Below, piece by piece: positions 25,098 through 33,392 of a stretch of DNA of 45,561 nucleotides. Under the pieces are notes generated by a model. That model worked only from the letters and a program-made list of their open reading frames with translations. It was not told the origin of the DNA and did no database searches. The DNA is from Pseudonocardiales bacterium (GTDB lineage: Bacteria > Actinomycetota > Actinomycetes > Mycobacteriales > Jatrophihabitantaceae): positions 1-45,561 of the forward strand of contig JAVEEN010000167.1 of the NCBI GenBank assembly GCA_030840445.1. The letters are read 5' to 3'. Position numbers and translations under genes: made by a program. The first letter of the stretch is position 1; each line of letters starts with the position of its first letter.

Positions 25098-27493
25098 CAG
25101 CTACCACCCAGGGTCAGGTTCTGGGCGGACGTCCGGCCGGCGGTCACGGTCACCAGAGCGGTCTGCTGCGTGCTGCCGGTAGCGGTGACGGTCACGCTGT
25201 AAGTGCCCGGCATCAGGCCGTCCAGCACGTAGGACCCGTCGTTGCCGGTTGAGGTTGTGGTCCAGTTCTGTTTGCCGTCGGTCGCGGTGACGGTGGCCCC
25301 GGCGCGCGCTCCGGAGGAATCCCTGACCCGGCCGAGGATGCTGCCCAGCTGCGTCGTGAGCGTGACGCGGATCGAGGGCGGCGCGCCCGTTCCGGTCAGG
25401 GTCACCGGAACGCTGGCCGACTGGTACCCGGGAAGGCTTACCGTCAGGGTGTACGAGCCGGGAGCCGCCAATCCGTTCAAGGCGAAAGTCCCGGTCGCCC
25501 CCTGGGTCAAGGTGGTGGTACTGGGACCGGACCCGGTGCCCGACCCGCTACCGGCCGTGCTGCTGCCGCCGCTTGCGACCGCGCCGCCGACACCGGAGCC
25601 GCCTCCGGTGCTCACCGCACCGCCCACGGTGATCGTCGCGCCACCGAGACCGCCGTTGCCGGGATCGCAATCCGTTCCGGTGGTGACACAGCCGCTGACA
25701 CTGCCGGTACCGGAGGCGAGCGAGATGGCCAGGTTGGTCCGGCTCTGGCCGGCGGTCAGATCGATCACGGTGGTCTGCGCGCCGAAGCCCTCGCGGGCGA
25801 ACGTGATCACGTAGGTCGCCGGGGTGGGCAGGCCGCCCAGCACGAATGTCCCGACCGCACCGGTCGTGGGTGTTGTGATGGACAGCGCGGCACCGCCCAC
25901 GGTGGTGCTGACCGTGACGCCACCGAGGCCGGCGCCGTTACTGCTCACCAAGCCGCTGATCTGCCCGTTACCGACTGCGAGTCGCACCGTCGGTTCCAGT
26001 CGCTGCTGGCCGCCGGTCACGGTATCGACCAGCGTGGTCGGCTCGTAGCCGGTCGCGGTAAAGGTGAGTTCGTAGCTGCCCGGAGCCGGCAGTGCGCCGA
26101 GCCGATAGCTACCGTCGGCCGCGGTCTTCGTGGTGGCGATCGGGGTCGCCGCGGCGGATCCCACCAGCGACCGGACAGCGACCGTGGTCGTCACCGGAGT
26201 GAGGGTGTCCCCAGGATCGACGGTGCCCGACATACTCGCCGGATTGCCGGTGATGATCGCGTTGACGCCGTTGGTGGCGCCTTGGGAGGACGTGCCGACG
26301 GTCTGTGCGGCGGCCTGGCTGCTCGCGGCCGGGTACCACACCGTCTTGAAGCCGGCCGAGGTGAAGCGCAGCAGGTATTGGGTGGGGAAGAGTCCGGCGA
26401 CGGTGTACGTGCCGTCGGACTGGGTGGCCGCCGAGCTGACCACGATCAGTCCCTTCGGCGTCTGGCGCAGGGCCTCGACGAGGATCCGGCCGACTCCCTT
26501 GTGATCGCTGCTCGCGCTCACGGTGCCTGAGATCGTGCTACCGATCCCGGCCGGGACCTGGCCGCTCTTGGGCAGTGCACCGGCCGGTGCCGCACCGCCG
26601 GCCGCCGCACCGCCGGCCGCCGCACCGCCGGCCGCCGCGCCGGCCGCCGTCCCGCCCGCGCCGCCGCCGGCCGCGGTCTGACTTGCCGCGAAGAACGAGG
26701 CGGGTGCGGCCTTGGTGGTCGGGTCACCGGCGAAGACCTTGTTCAGCCCGAGCAGGAATGCTCCCGCCCACAGGCCGATGATCGAGGCCAGGATGAGCGC
26801 AGTCAGCAGTCCGCGGGACAGTTGCGGGCGTTGCCGCAACCGGACGCCGGTTTCCTGCCGCAGCACCAGGGGTTCCTCGTCGGCAGCCTGCCCGGCCGCC
26901 TCGTCGGCGCGCGCGGTGACCTGGACCGATACGGCCCGGTCGATCTCCGCGCCGAGCAGCATTCGGGGGCCCTTGACGGTGAGCAGCACCGGCGCGACAG
27001 AACCGGCCGCGACCCGCACCGTCGACGGCATGAACACGGTCGTCACGGCTCGGTCGGTGTCCATGGCCTGCAGGCTGACCTCGAGCGGCAGGTTGCCCTC
27101 GTTGGCGATCTCCAGCACGAAGCGGCCCTGCCGGCGCGATCGGATCATGCGCGGTTTGGGTGCTACCGACATCGCCGGGTGCGCAGCCACCTGGAGGTCG
27201 ACATCCACAAAGGCCGACGGGAGCCGGGCGCCGTGCGAGATCACCTCGACGGTGAGCGGGTGGCGTCCGGCCGGGTGCGAGGGGGGCACCGTGAGCGAGA
27301 GCGTGACCTCTCCGGTGGCGTCCGGGAAGAGCGGCAGTAGCGCCGGCTCGGCACGTACGCTCTCCTGCGGCAGGCCGATGATGCGCGCGGTGAGCCCGTC
27401 GATGACCTGACCGGTATTGACGATCTCGACCCGGACCGAGGCGACCTCACCGGGGTCGACCTCGAGCAGTTGGGTGTCGGTGGCTACCCGCAT
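25097..27493 (-). CDS. 798-aa single-pass membrane protein with Ig-like domains and carboxypeptidase-regulatory-like repeats
   Basis: Residues ~1-103 and ~108-195 are Ig-like domains. RLRQRPQLSR immediately before the membrane helix (~228-250) predicts N-in, C-out topology. A Gly/Ala-rich linker with repeated AAGGA (about 275-305) leads to several CarboxypepD_reg-like repeats, starting with STISGTVSASSDHKGVGRIL and including YLLRFTSAGFKTVWYPAA, which matches a motif in the 908-aa paralogue. It lies only 4 bp after the DUF4255 tail-terminator gene, so a particle part and this membrane protein should be translated together. I know no enzymatic role for this architecture. A membrane docking or surface-sensing stalk for the CIS is the simplest reading (inference). 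Confidence 0.9.
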   Translation of the reverse strand: MRVATDTQLLEVDPGEVASVRVEIVNTGQVIDGLTARIIGLPQESVRAEPALLPLFPDATGEVTLSLTVPPSHPAGRHPLTVEVISHGARLPSAFVDVDLQVAAHPAMSVAPKPRMIRSRRQGRFVLEIANEGNLPLEVSLQAMDTDRAVTTVFMPSTVRVAAGSVAPVLLTVKGPRMLLGAEIDRAVSVQVTARADEAAGQAADEEPLVLRQETGVRLRQRPQLSRGLLTALILASIIGLWAGAFLLGLNKVFAGDPTTKAAPASFFAASQTAAGGGAGGTAAGAAAGGAAAGGAAAGGAAPAGALPKSGQVPAGIGSTISGTVSASSDHKGVGRILVEALRQTPKGLIVVSSAATQSDGTYTVAGLFPTQYLLRFTSAGFKTVWYPAASSQAAAQTVGTSSQGATNGVNAIITGNPASMSGTVDPGDTLTPVTTTVAVRSLVGSAAATPIATTKTAADGSYRLGALPAPGSYELTFTATGYEPTTLVDTVTGGQQRLEPTVRLAVGNGQISGLVSSNGAGLGGVTVSTTVGGAALSITTPTTGAVGTFVLGGLPTPATYVITFAREGFGAQTTVIDLTAGQSRTNLAISLASGTGSVSGCVTTGTDCDPGNGGLGGATITVGGAVSTGGGSGVGGAVASGGSSTAGSGSGTGSGPSTTTLTQGATGTFALNGLAAPGSYTLTVSLPGYQSASVPVTLTGTGAPPSIRVTLTTQLGSILGRVRDSSGARAGATVTATDGKQNWTTTSTGNDGSYVLDGLMPGTYSVTVTATGSTQQTALVTVTAGRTSAQNLTLGGS

Positions 27494-27497
27494 GGCC

Positions 27498-28067
27498 TCA
27501 GCCGCGCACGATCGGTTTGGGCAGGGTCAGGGCCTCGATACGGGTGACCGACGGAGCCTGGTCCTGCCAGTCGAAGCTGTCCGCTGCGACGGTGACCTGC
27601 AGGGTGAACGAGGCCTTCAGCTGACCGCCGGCGCCGGACCAGATGTCGCGGAGCCGGTTGAGCGGATCCTCGGCGAGATCGAGATGAACGGTCGAGGTGA
27701 CCGCGCTCGGCAGCAACTCGGGTGGCAGCGCCTGGACCGCGGCGAGCCGGCTGACGAGATCACCGAGCAGCTGATGCTCATCCCGCGGGCTGCCCGCCCA
27801 GGCGCTGACCAGGTAACCCAACTGGATCATCGGCTGCGGCGCCCGCCGCAGCGAACGTCCGTTCGAATCGATGCGTTGGGTGGCCGAGCGGGTGGGCTGG
27901 GTGCTGCGGCTGACGTCGTAGAGGAACAAGTTGACGGTGATCCGGGAAAGCTGGGCCGACCAGTTGCTGGTGGGCGCATCGAAGGCCACGTCGCCGATTT
28001 CTTCGGGCAGGGGCAAGGAGGCCCTGAGCAGCCGCTCGAGGCCATCGTCCACCGTGCGGATGAACAT
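27498..28067 (-). CDS. DUF4255 tail terminator-like protein (Afp16/Pvc16-like)
   Basis: A 189-residue protein from the ATG at 28067 (an earlier in-frame start at 28148 would run into the promoter region). AGAGAG lies upstream. It fits the DUF4255/Pvc16 N-terminal family: FIRTVDDGLERLLRASLPLP, VAFDAPTSNWSAQLSRITVNLFLYDV with the typical VNLFLYD strand, RRAPQPMIQLGYLVSAWAG, and a C-terminal VTRIEALTLPKPI. The family caps the sheath and tube at the end distal to the baseplate. It heads the minus-strand operon that continues with the three membrane proteins, divergent from the DUF4157/AAA+ pair. Confidence 0.92.
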   Translation of the reverse strand: MFIRTVDDGLERLLRASLPLPEEIGDVAFDAPTSNWSAQLSRITVNLFLYDVSRSTQPTRSATQRIDSNGRSLRRAPQPMIQLGYLVSAWAGSPRDEHQLLGDLVSRLAAVQALPPELLPSAVTSTVHLDLAEDPLNRLRDIWSGAGGQLKASFTLQVTVAADSFDWQDQAPSVTRIEALTLPKPIVRG

Positions 28068-28119
28068 TGCCGCGCTCTCTCTGAAATATCGCTTTTGCGC
28101 GGGCTGTTGCACCCGCCCT

Positions 28120-28147
28120 TGTATATGTGCCGTAGTCGGTGTTGACA
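28120..28147 (-). promoter_or_regulatory. Candidate promoter of the DUF4255-membrane protein operon
   Basis: On the minus strand, TGTCAA (28147-28142) and TATACA (28125-28120) are separated by 16 bp, a reasonable -35/-10 pair, about 53 bp before the DUF4255 start. The -35 overlaps the dyad at 28143-28155, so a bound regulator could block it. Confidence 0.4.
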
Positions 28148-28155
28148 CACTGTCA
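28143..28155. promoter_or_regulatory. Dyad TGACA-N3-TGTCA in the divergent CIS promoter region
   Basis: A perfect 5-bp inverted repeat with a 3-base centre lies in the 154-bp gap between the divergent DUF4255 and DUF4157 genes and overlaps the candidate -35 of the minus-strand promoter. It could control both arms at once. The regulator is unknown. Confidence 0.4.
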
Positions 28156-28221
28156 CGAATTACTCACACTGAGCAAACTTATCTCTGTTTTGTTACCTGC
28201 CATCCCCGGAGAGGTGTGCGC

Positions 28222-29991
28222 ATGGCCGGGCGGGAGTTCGCTGCGCTGCTCCGTGCGTATTCGCACGCCGAGCACGAGAGCGCGACCCCGGCTGCGCCCG
28301 AGGCGGCGCCGCGGATCCACGACGAGCCCCGGTCCGTCCGCCGGACGTCTGCTCCGCCGTCCGGTGTGCTGGTCGTCGGGCCCGCCGAGGACCGGGCCGA
28401 GCACGATGCAGACCGGGTGGCCGACTCGGTCCTGGCGCGGTTGAACCACGAGTTTCCCGAGCGCCACCAGCACGGCCCGGCCTGCGGGCATGGTGCTGCT
28501 CCGGTCCGACGCAGCGCGGCCCCCGGCCCTTCGGCTGTTCCGGTCGTCGGACGCGACGGCGGCGCGCTGTCCGGTGACCTGACACGTGACATCGAGCAGG
28601 CGCGCAGCGGTGGTTCGCCGCTGGCTCCCGATGTGCGGCAACGGATGGAATCCGGTTTCGGTGGGAGCCTCGGCGGTGTCCGCATCCACACCGGCGCGCA
28701 GGCGGCACGATTGAGCAGGACGGTCGCCGCGCGGGCCTTCACGACCGGCAGCGACATCTTCTTCGGCGCGGGCGAGTACCAGCCCGAGACCGCGGAGGGC
28801 GAGCGGGTGCTGGCCCACGAACTCGCCCACACCCGACAACAGGGCGGGGTGTCGCGCACGGCGATCTCGCGGTTGTGGGACGTCAAAGCCAAGACCATTC
28901 CCTGGGGTAAGGCCACCGAGATCCGGACCCTCGAATCCCGGCCGATCTGGTTCCTCGCTGATGCCGCCGGCGACGAGATCGTGGTCAAGCCCGAGAACCA
29001 GCCGGTAGGCCTCGGCCAGCTGGTTGGTTCGATGCAGAAGAAGATCGCGAAGGTCAGATCAGTCGACCAGCGCAAGCTGAACCGCAATGATCGGCTCGGG
29101 GTCGACAACCAGATCGAGATCAACGCGGTCATGGGCAACGACGCCAGTTGGGTCGCGCGCGGTGATTACCTCAAGGCCCAATCCAACGGCGCGATCGCCG
29201 CTACCGAGGATCCGGCCGAGGTGGCTCGTGCCGACGCGCTGGCCCAACTCAACGACAAGAAGAACAATGTCATCGCGATGTCGGTCGCGGAAGGCGACAA
29301 CGCGTTGAAGGCCGCCAACCCGGACAAGGCCGTGGACAGCGCCGCCACCGACAGATCGAAACTGCGAGGCCTGCTCAGCGATCCAGCCCACATGGCCGAA
29401 CTCGGTCGGATGACGATGGTCGACATGTTCATGGGCAACATGGACCGGACCTGGAGCGGCAACCTCGGTAACTGGTTCTACAGTCCGGGCGGTGCGATCA
29501 CCCTCATCGATCACGTCGACCCCGGTTCCAACGGCGAACCCGAGATGGTGTCGGGCATGCAGGACAACCGGATTTGGACCGCGGTGGTCGGCAGCATGCA
29601 GTTGCAGAGCAAGAACCTTCGCAAAACCACCGCCCAAGGCGCGGTCTGGGAGATCGTCAAGGCAGCCGGACGCGACGAGGGCGAATCCGGCGGCGGCGAC
29701 GACGGTATCGCTGCCTGGGCCAAGCAGGACGTCGGCGGGACGACTCGGCTGGAGACCATGAACCAGGCCATGCTGGCGGGCCTGGAGGATTGCCGGGAGA
29801 AGATCATCAAGATCTTCTCGACCACCAAGTGGAGCCTGACGAACCTGAAAGCCCATGCGGCAAAGAAGAAACTGCGCAGCGCAGCCAAGCAGGCGACCGC
29901 GGTCGACGCCGATGACGCGGCCTATGGCAACCAGCCGCTGGACTATTACGCGACCCTCAAGGCGCGGGCGGCATGGCTCAAGGCCAATTGA
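28222..29991 (+). CDS. DUF4157 protein with C-terminal kinase-like domain, candidate CIS effector
   Basis: A 589-residue protein from the ATG at 28222, with GGAGAGG upstream. Residues 1-125 are mostly disordered, with SVRRTSAPP and PVRRSAAPG. Residues ~127-208 are the DUF4157 eCIS-associated domain: GSPLAPDVRQRMESGFGG, VRIHTGAQAARL, AFTTGSDIFFGAGEY and the HELAH zinc motif (199-203). The rest (~215-589) carries motifs like the PI3/4-kinase or actin-fragmin-kinase type fold: a possible ATP-lysine in EIVVKPE (K256), a catalytic-loop-like DMFMGNMDR (401-409) with N417, and LIDH (D430) as metal ligand. DUF4157 is an established marker of eCIS cargo; the kinase reading is inference. It overlaps the AAA+ gene by 19 bp. 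No immunity gene is evident. Confidence 0.85.
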   Translation: MAGREFAALLRAYSHAEHESATPAAPEAAPRIHDEPRSVRRTSAPPSGVLVVGPAEDRAEHDADRVADSVLARLNHEFPERHQHGPACGHGAAPVRRSAAPGPSAVPVVGRDGGALSGDLTRDIEQARSGGSPLAPDVRQRMESGFGGSLGGVRIHTGAQAARLSRTVAARAFTTGSDIFFGAGEYQPETAEGERVLAHELAHTRQQGGVSRTAISRLWDVKAKTIPWGKATEIRTLESRPIWFLADAAGDEIVVKPENQPVGLGQLVGSMQKKIAKVRSVDQRKLNRNDRLGVDNQIEINAVMGNDASWVARGDYLKAQSNGAIAATEDPAEVARADALAQLNDKKNNVIAMSVAEGDNALKAANPDKAVDSAATDRSKLRGLLSDPAHMAELGRMTMVDMFMGNMDRTWSGNLGNWFYSPGGAITLIDHVDPGSNGEPEMVSGMQDNRIWTAVVGSMQLQSKNLRKTTAQGAVWEIVKAAGRDEGESGGGDDGIAAWAKQDVGGTTRLETMNQAMLAGLEDCREKIIKIFSTTKWSLTNLKAHAAKKKLRSAAKQATAVDADDAAYGNQPLDYYATLKARAAWLKAN

Positions 29992-31970
29992 CGGTCGAGG
30001 AGAGCGCTCCTCAGACCGACGGCTCTGACGACTCTGCTGCAGGCGTCTCGGATGCTCCGGACGCTGGGCCGGGCGCCGGCGAGCGTCCGCGATGGCACCG
30101 ATTGCCCGAGGTGCTGTTGGAGCGGCTGGGTCTGATCGCTCAGCTGACCGACCGTGTCGCCGCCGGCACACCGGAGGACGGCGGAGCGTTGGCTGTCCTC
30201 TTCGACGTGGCCGGCGCCGAACATGGTGAGCGGGTCGATGAGGTGGTGGCCGCCTACGCGCCGGTCATCGAACTCGCGGAGGCTGAATTCGCCGCCGCGC
30301 TCGTCAGCGACCAACCCTTTGCCGCGCTGGTGAACGGTAGCGCGTTGACGCCGCTGGATGCCCGGGTGCTCGCGGTCGTCCTCGCGGTCGAGACTGAGTC
30401 TCGGTGCCGTGAGCTCGCGGCGCTGACCGGCTGTGGGGTCACCGCCGGACGCGTCACCCCGCAACTGCTGGAACGGCTGCTCGGTGGCCAGGCGCTGCTC
30501 AGTCTCGCCCCGGATGCCCCGCTGGCCTGTGCCGCGCTGCTGGCCGTGGACGGTGCCCCGTCGTTCGCCTCGGCCGAGATCCTGCTGGCGCGCCAGGTCG
30601 TCTGGCGGCTGCTCGATGCCATGGCACTTGACCCCGCGTTGCCGTATGGGGCCAAGGTCCGGACCGTACCGAGCTCGATGGTGGACGGCGTGGACGGCGT
30701 GGTGATCGTGCACGGGCAGGACCCGACCCGACGCGTCCAGACCGCCCTTTTGTCCTTGTGGGGTTTGGGATTTCTCCTCACCGATCCCCCTGCGGACGAG
30801 GCCGGTTGGCGGGCCGTGGTGCGACAGGCCAGCCTGGATGGGCTGGCGGTGGTGCTCACTCTGCAGGACGAGCTGAGCCCGCTGGGTCGACGGTGGATCG
30901 AGCGGGCAGGCCACCTGTCGTGGGCGCTGTGCTCCCGGGAACCGCTGCCGTTGGAATCCCTGCCGGAACGGGCCTACCTGGAGGTCGAGGCGGCTGCGCC
31001 CGAGGTCCTCGAGCAGGAATGGACGAATGTCTTCCCGGGCTGGCCACAACCCGGTCGCAGACCGACGGCCGAACAACTGCGCCTGGTCCGGACGGCTGCC
31101 CGCCCGGGCGAGGACCCCTCTGTCGTGATGCGTCGGCTGGCCAGCGGTTCGCTGTTGCGGCATGCCCGCCGGGTGAGTCCACGGGTGACCTGGGCCGATC
31201 TCATTCTGCCCGCGGCGCAGGAAGACCGGTTGCGGAGCCTGGTCGACCGGTACCGGCAGCGGTCGAGGGTGCACGAGGACTGGGGCCTGCCGCTGTTCCC
31301 GTCCCCGGGGGTGGTGGCACTGTTCTCCGGGCCGTCCGGTACGGGCAAGACCACAACCGCCGAGGTGATCGCCGGTGAACTCGGGGTGGACATGTTCCGG
31401 GTGGACCTGTCGGCGCTGGTGAGCAAGTACATCGGTGAAACCGAGAAAAATCTCGAGGAGATCTTCTCCGCCGCGCATGCCGGGGATTACCTCCTGCTGT
31501 TCGACGAGGCCGATTCGCTGTTCGGCTCGCGGTCCAAGGTCACCGACGCCCGGGACCGCTACGCCAACATGGAGGTGTCCTACCTCCTGCAGCGACTGGA
31601 AACCTATGACGGCTTCGTGGTGCTGACCTCGAACTTCCAGGGCAACATCGATCAGGCCTTCCTGCGTCGTATCCATGTGACGGTGCATTTCCCGGTGCCG
31701 TCCGCGCAGGATCGCGAGCGGATCTGGGTGCGGGCGTTGGGCCGGGCGCCCACCGACGACCTCGACCTGGCGTTCGTCGCCGAGAAGTTCGATCTGGCTG
31801 GTGGCTCGATCCGCAATACGGCACTGTCGGCCGCGTTCTTTGCCGCCGCCGAGGACCGACCGGTCGGCATGGTGCAGGTGCTGCGGGCCATCTCCCAGGA
31901 GCTGACGAAGTTGGGCCGGCGTCCCACCGACGACCAGTTCGGCCGCTGGCACGCTGAGGTCACCGGCTGA
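29973..31970 (+). CDS. AAA+ ATPase (Afp15-like)
   Basis: A 665-residue ATPase. Residues ~1-430 are a variable N-terminal part with a degenerate first ATPase-like region. The active AAA module has Walker A GPSGTGKT (453-460), Walker B LLLFDEADSLFG (D511, E512), a sensor-1-like VVLTSNFQGNIDQAFLRR, and the arginine motif nearby. This is the conserved CIS ATPase found in almost every eCIS locus and needed for particle assembly in Afp/PVC; its substrate is not settled. The ATG lies within the DUF4157 gene (19-bp overlap), so both are expressed together. Confidence 0.95.
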   Translation: MAQGQLTVEESAPQTDGSDDSAAGVSDAPDAGPGAGERPRWHRLPEVLLERLGLIAQLTDRVAAGTPEDGGALAVLFDVAGAEHGERVDEVVAAYAPVIELAEAEFAAALVSDQPFAALVNGSALTPLDARVLAVVLAVETESRCRELAALTGCGVTAGRVTPQLLERLLGGQALLSLAPDAPLACAALLAVDGAPSFASAEILLARQVVWRLLDAMALDPALPYGAKVRTVPSSMVDGVDGVVIVHGQDPTRRVQTALLSLWGLGFLLTDPPADEAGWRAVVRQASLDGLAVVLTLQDELSPLGRRWIERAGHLSWALCSREPLPLESLPERAYLEVEAAAPEVLEQEWTNVFPGWPQPGRRPTAEQLRLVRTAARPGEDPSVVMRRLASGSLLRHARRVSPRVTWADLILPAAQEDRLRSLVDRYRQRSRVHEDWGLPLFPSPGVVALFSGPSGTGKTTTAEVIAGELGVDMFRVDLSALVSKYIGETEKNLEEIFSAAHAGDYLLLFDEADSLFGSRSKVTDARDRYANMEVSYLLQRLETYDGFVVLTSNFQGNIDQAFLRRIHVTVHFPVPSAQDRERIWVRALGRAPTDDLDLAFVAEKFDLAGGSIRNTALSAAFFAAAEDRPVGMVQVLRAISQELTKLGRRPTDDQFGRWHAEVTG

Positions 31971-31994
31971 TCTTCGCGGGTCGCGGGACTGTCT

Positions 31995-32186
31995 GGTGAT
32001 CATCTCCCGTTTTTGGGGGCGATGGCGCGGGAAAACGCGAGTGGATCACTGGATGCGGCCCCGGCGACCCAGCTGAGCCGGGGCGCGTGCTTGTGTGCGG
32101 TGATCATCTCCCGTTTCTGGGGGCTATGGCGCGGGAAAACGCGAGTGGATCACTGGATGCGGCCCCGGAAAACGCGAGTGGATCAC
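31995..32186. repeat. Two 70-bp near-identical repeats with internal hairpin, plus a half copy
   Basis: The 358-bp gap 31971-32328 is filled largely by this element. Copies at 31995-32064 and 32099-32168 differ at two positions. Each contains an imperfect inverted repeat, GTGATCATCTCCCGTTTT against AAAACGCGAGTGGATCAC, with an ~18-base loop. A third half-arm follows at 32169-32186. The hairpins could end transcription after the ATPase gene. The look is that of a short non-coding interspersed repeat (REP- or MITE-like). Confidence 0.85.
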
Positions 32187-32328
32187 CCCCGAGCTGCACG
32201 GGACCGGGGCCCGGCGTGGATGTTTTCCGATAGTGGCGGGTATCTCTACAGGGCTAGTTGACAAGGCGTGCTGAGTCCGGGCACGCTGGAGGCCTTGCCC
32301 GCGCACATAGGAGAAGGTCCCGACAAGC

Positions 32329-33324
32329 ATGCACCTCGATCTGTCCCTCGCCATCGCGGGCGCGCTGGTCGGGCTGCTGGTCGGGCTGACCGGTATGGGC
32401 GGCGGTGCGCTGCTGACGCCATTGCTGGTGTTGTTCTTCAACGTTCCCCCCTTGGCCGCCATTTCCAGCGATCTTGTGACCAGCCTCGTCATGAAGCCAG
32501 TCGGCGCGGCGGTTCACCTGCGCCGGCGCACCGTGCAGCTGGGCCTGCTCAAGTGGCTGGCCGCCGGTTCGGTGCCCTCGGCGTTCCTGGGATCGATGCT
32601 GATCGGCAAGATCGGCCATTCCAGCAGCGTGCAGTCCAACCTGAAGATCGTCATCGGGATCGCACTGCTCGCATCGCTGAGCTGCACCGTGGCCCGGCAA
32701 CTCGTCGATCGGCGTACCAGCCGGCGGGGCGCAGGTGATCGGCAACCGGAACCGTTGATCGTCAAACCGGGCCGGACAGTGGCAATCGGCGTCATCGGCG
32801 GGTTCGCGGTAGGCGTGACGTCGGTCGGAGCGGGATCGCTGATCATCGCCCTGTTGCTGCTGGCCTACCCCAGGCTGTCCCCAAAGCAACTGGTCGGCAC
32901 CGACATCGTGCAGGCGATCCCGTTGGTGGCCTCAGCGGCCCTGGGACACCTGATCTTCGGCGAGGTCCGGTTGTCGGTGACGACCTCGTTGCTCATCGGT
33001 GCCATCCCGGCGGTCTACATCGGGGCCAGGCTGTCCTCCCAGGCACCGGCTCGGGTCACCCGTCCGATCATCTCCGGCGTGCTGATGGGCTCTGCTCTCG
33101 CCCTCCTGCACGTGCCGGCGGCCGGCATCGTGGTCGGCGCGCTGGCGGCCGCCGCGGCGCTGGTGATTCTCGGCCGGCCAGCCGGAGCGCACCCGTCCGG
33201 AGTCGGCGGGGATCACGGGAGCGCCCCAGACGGGAGCATCCCAGACGGGAGCATCCCAGACGAGGTCATCCCAGACGGGAGGATCTCAGACGAGGCAGCC
33301 ACCCGCGAGGCAGCCATCCGCTAG
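32329..33324 (+). CDS. TSUP-family (TauE/SafE-like) membrane transporter
   Basis: A 331-residue membrane protein with about eight hydrophobic helices. The TSUP hallmarks are the N-terminal GLLVGLTGMGGGALLTPLLVLFF and the internal repeat GFAVGVTSVGAGSLIIALLLL followed by QLVGTDIVQAIPLV. The family exports or imports sulfite, sulfonates or related organic anions; the substrate here is not predictable. GGAGAAGG precedes the ATG. The last ~35 residues are a hydrophilic tail built from repeats of PDGSI, which is unusual for the family. The gene lies after the repeat block that marks the end of the CIS locus. Confidence 0.9.
   Translation: MHLDLSLAIAGALVGLLVGLTGMGGGALLTPLLVLFFNVPPLAAISSDLVTSLVMKPVGAAVHLRRRTVQLGLLKWLAAGSVPSAFLGSMLIGKIGHSSSVQSNLKIVIGIALLASLSCTVARQLVDRRTSRRGAGDRQPEPLIVKPGRTVAIGVIGGFAVGVTSVGAGSLIIALLLLAYPRLSPKQLVGTDIVQAIPLVASAALGHLIFGEVRLSVTTSLLIGAIPAVYIGARLSSQAPARVTRPIISGVLMGSALALLHVPAAGIVVGALAAAAALVILGRPAGAHPSGVGGDHGSAPDGSIPDGSIPDEVIPDGRISDEAATREAAIR
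33225..33299 (+). repeat. 15-bp tandem repeat in the transporter C-terminus
   Basis: Five units based on CCCAGACGGGAGCAT encode the PDGSI/PDEVI/PDGRI tail of the TSUP protein. The first two units are identical and later ones diverge. Confidence 0.85.
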
Positions 33325-33392
33325 CCAGGCTCCGCCGACCAGGACCCGCTAGCAACCGCGAGCACTCGCTAGCCAGGCCCCGGCGGCCAGAA

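Noticed and set aside
29946-32003. 685-codon minus-strand frame
   Set aside because: Antisense to the AAA+ ATPase with clear Walker motifs on the plus strand.
32013-32261. 82-codon frame in the repeat block
   Set aside because: It is built entirely from the two hairpin repeats and has no ribosome site or independent support.
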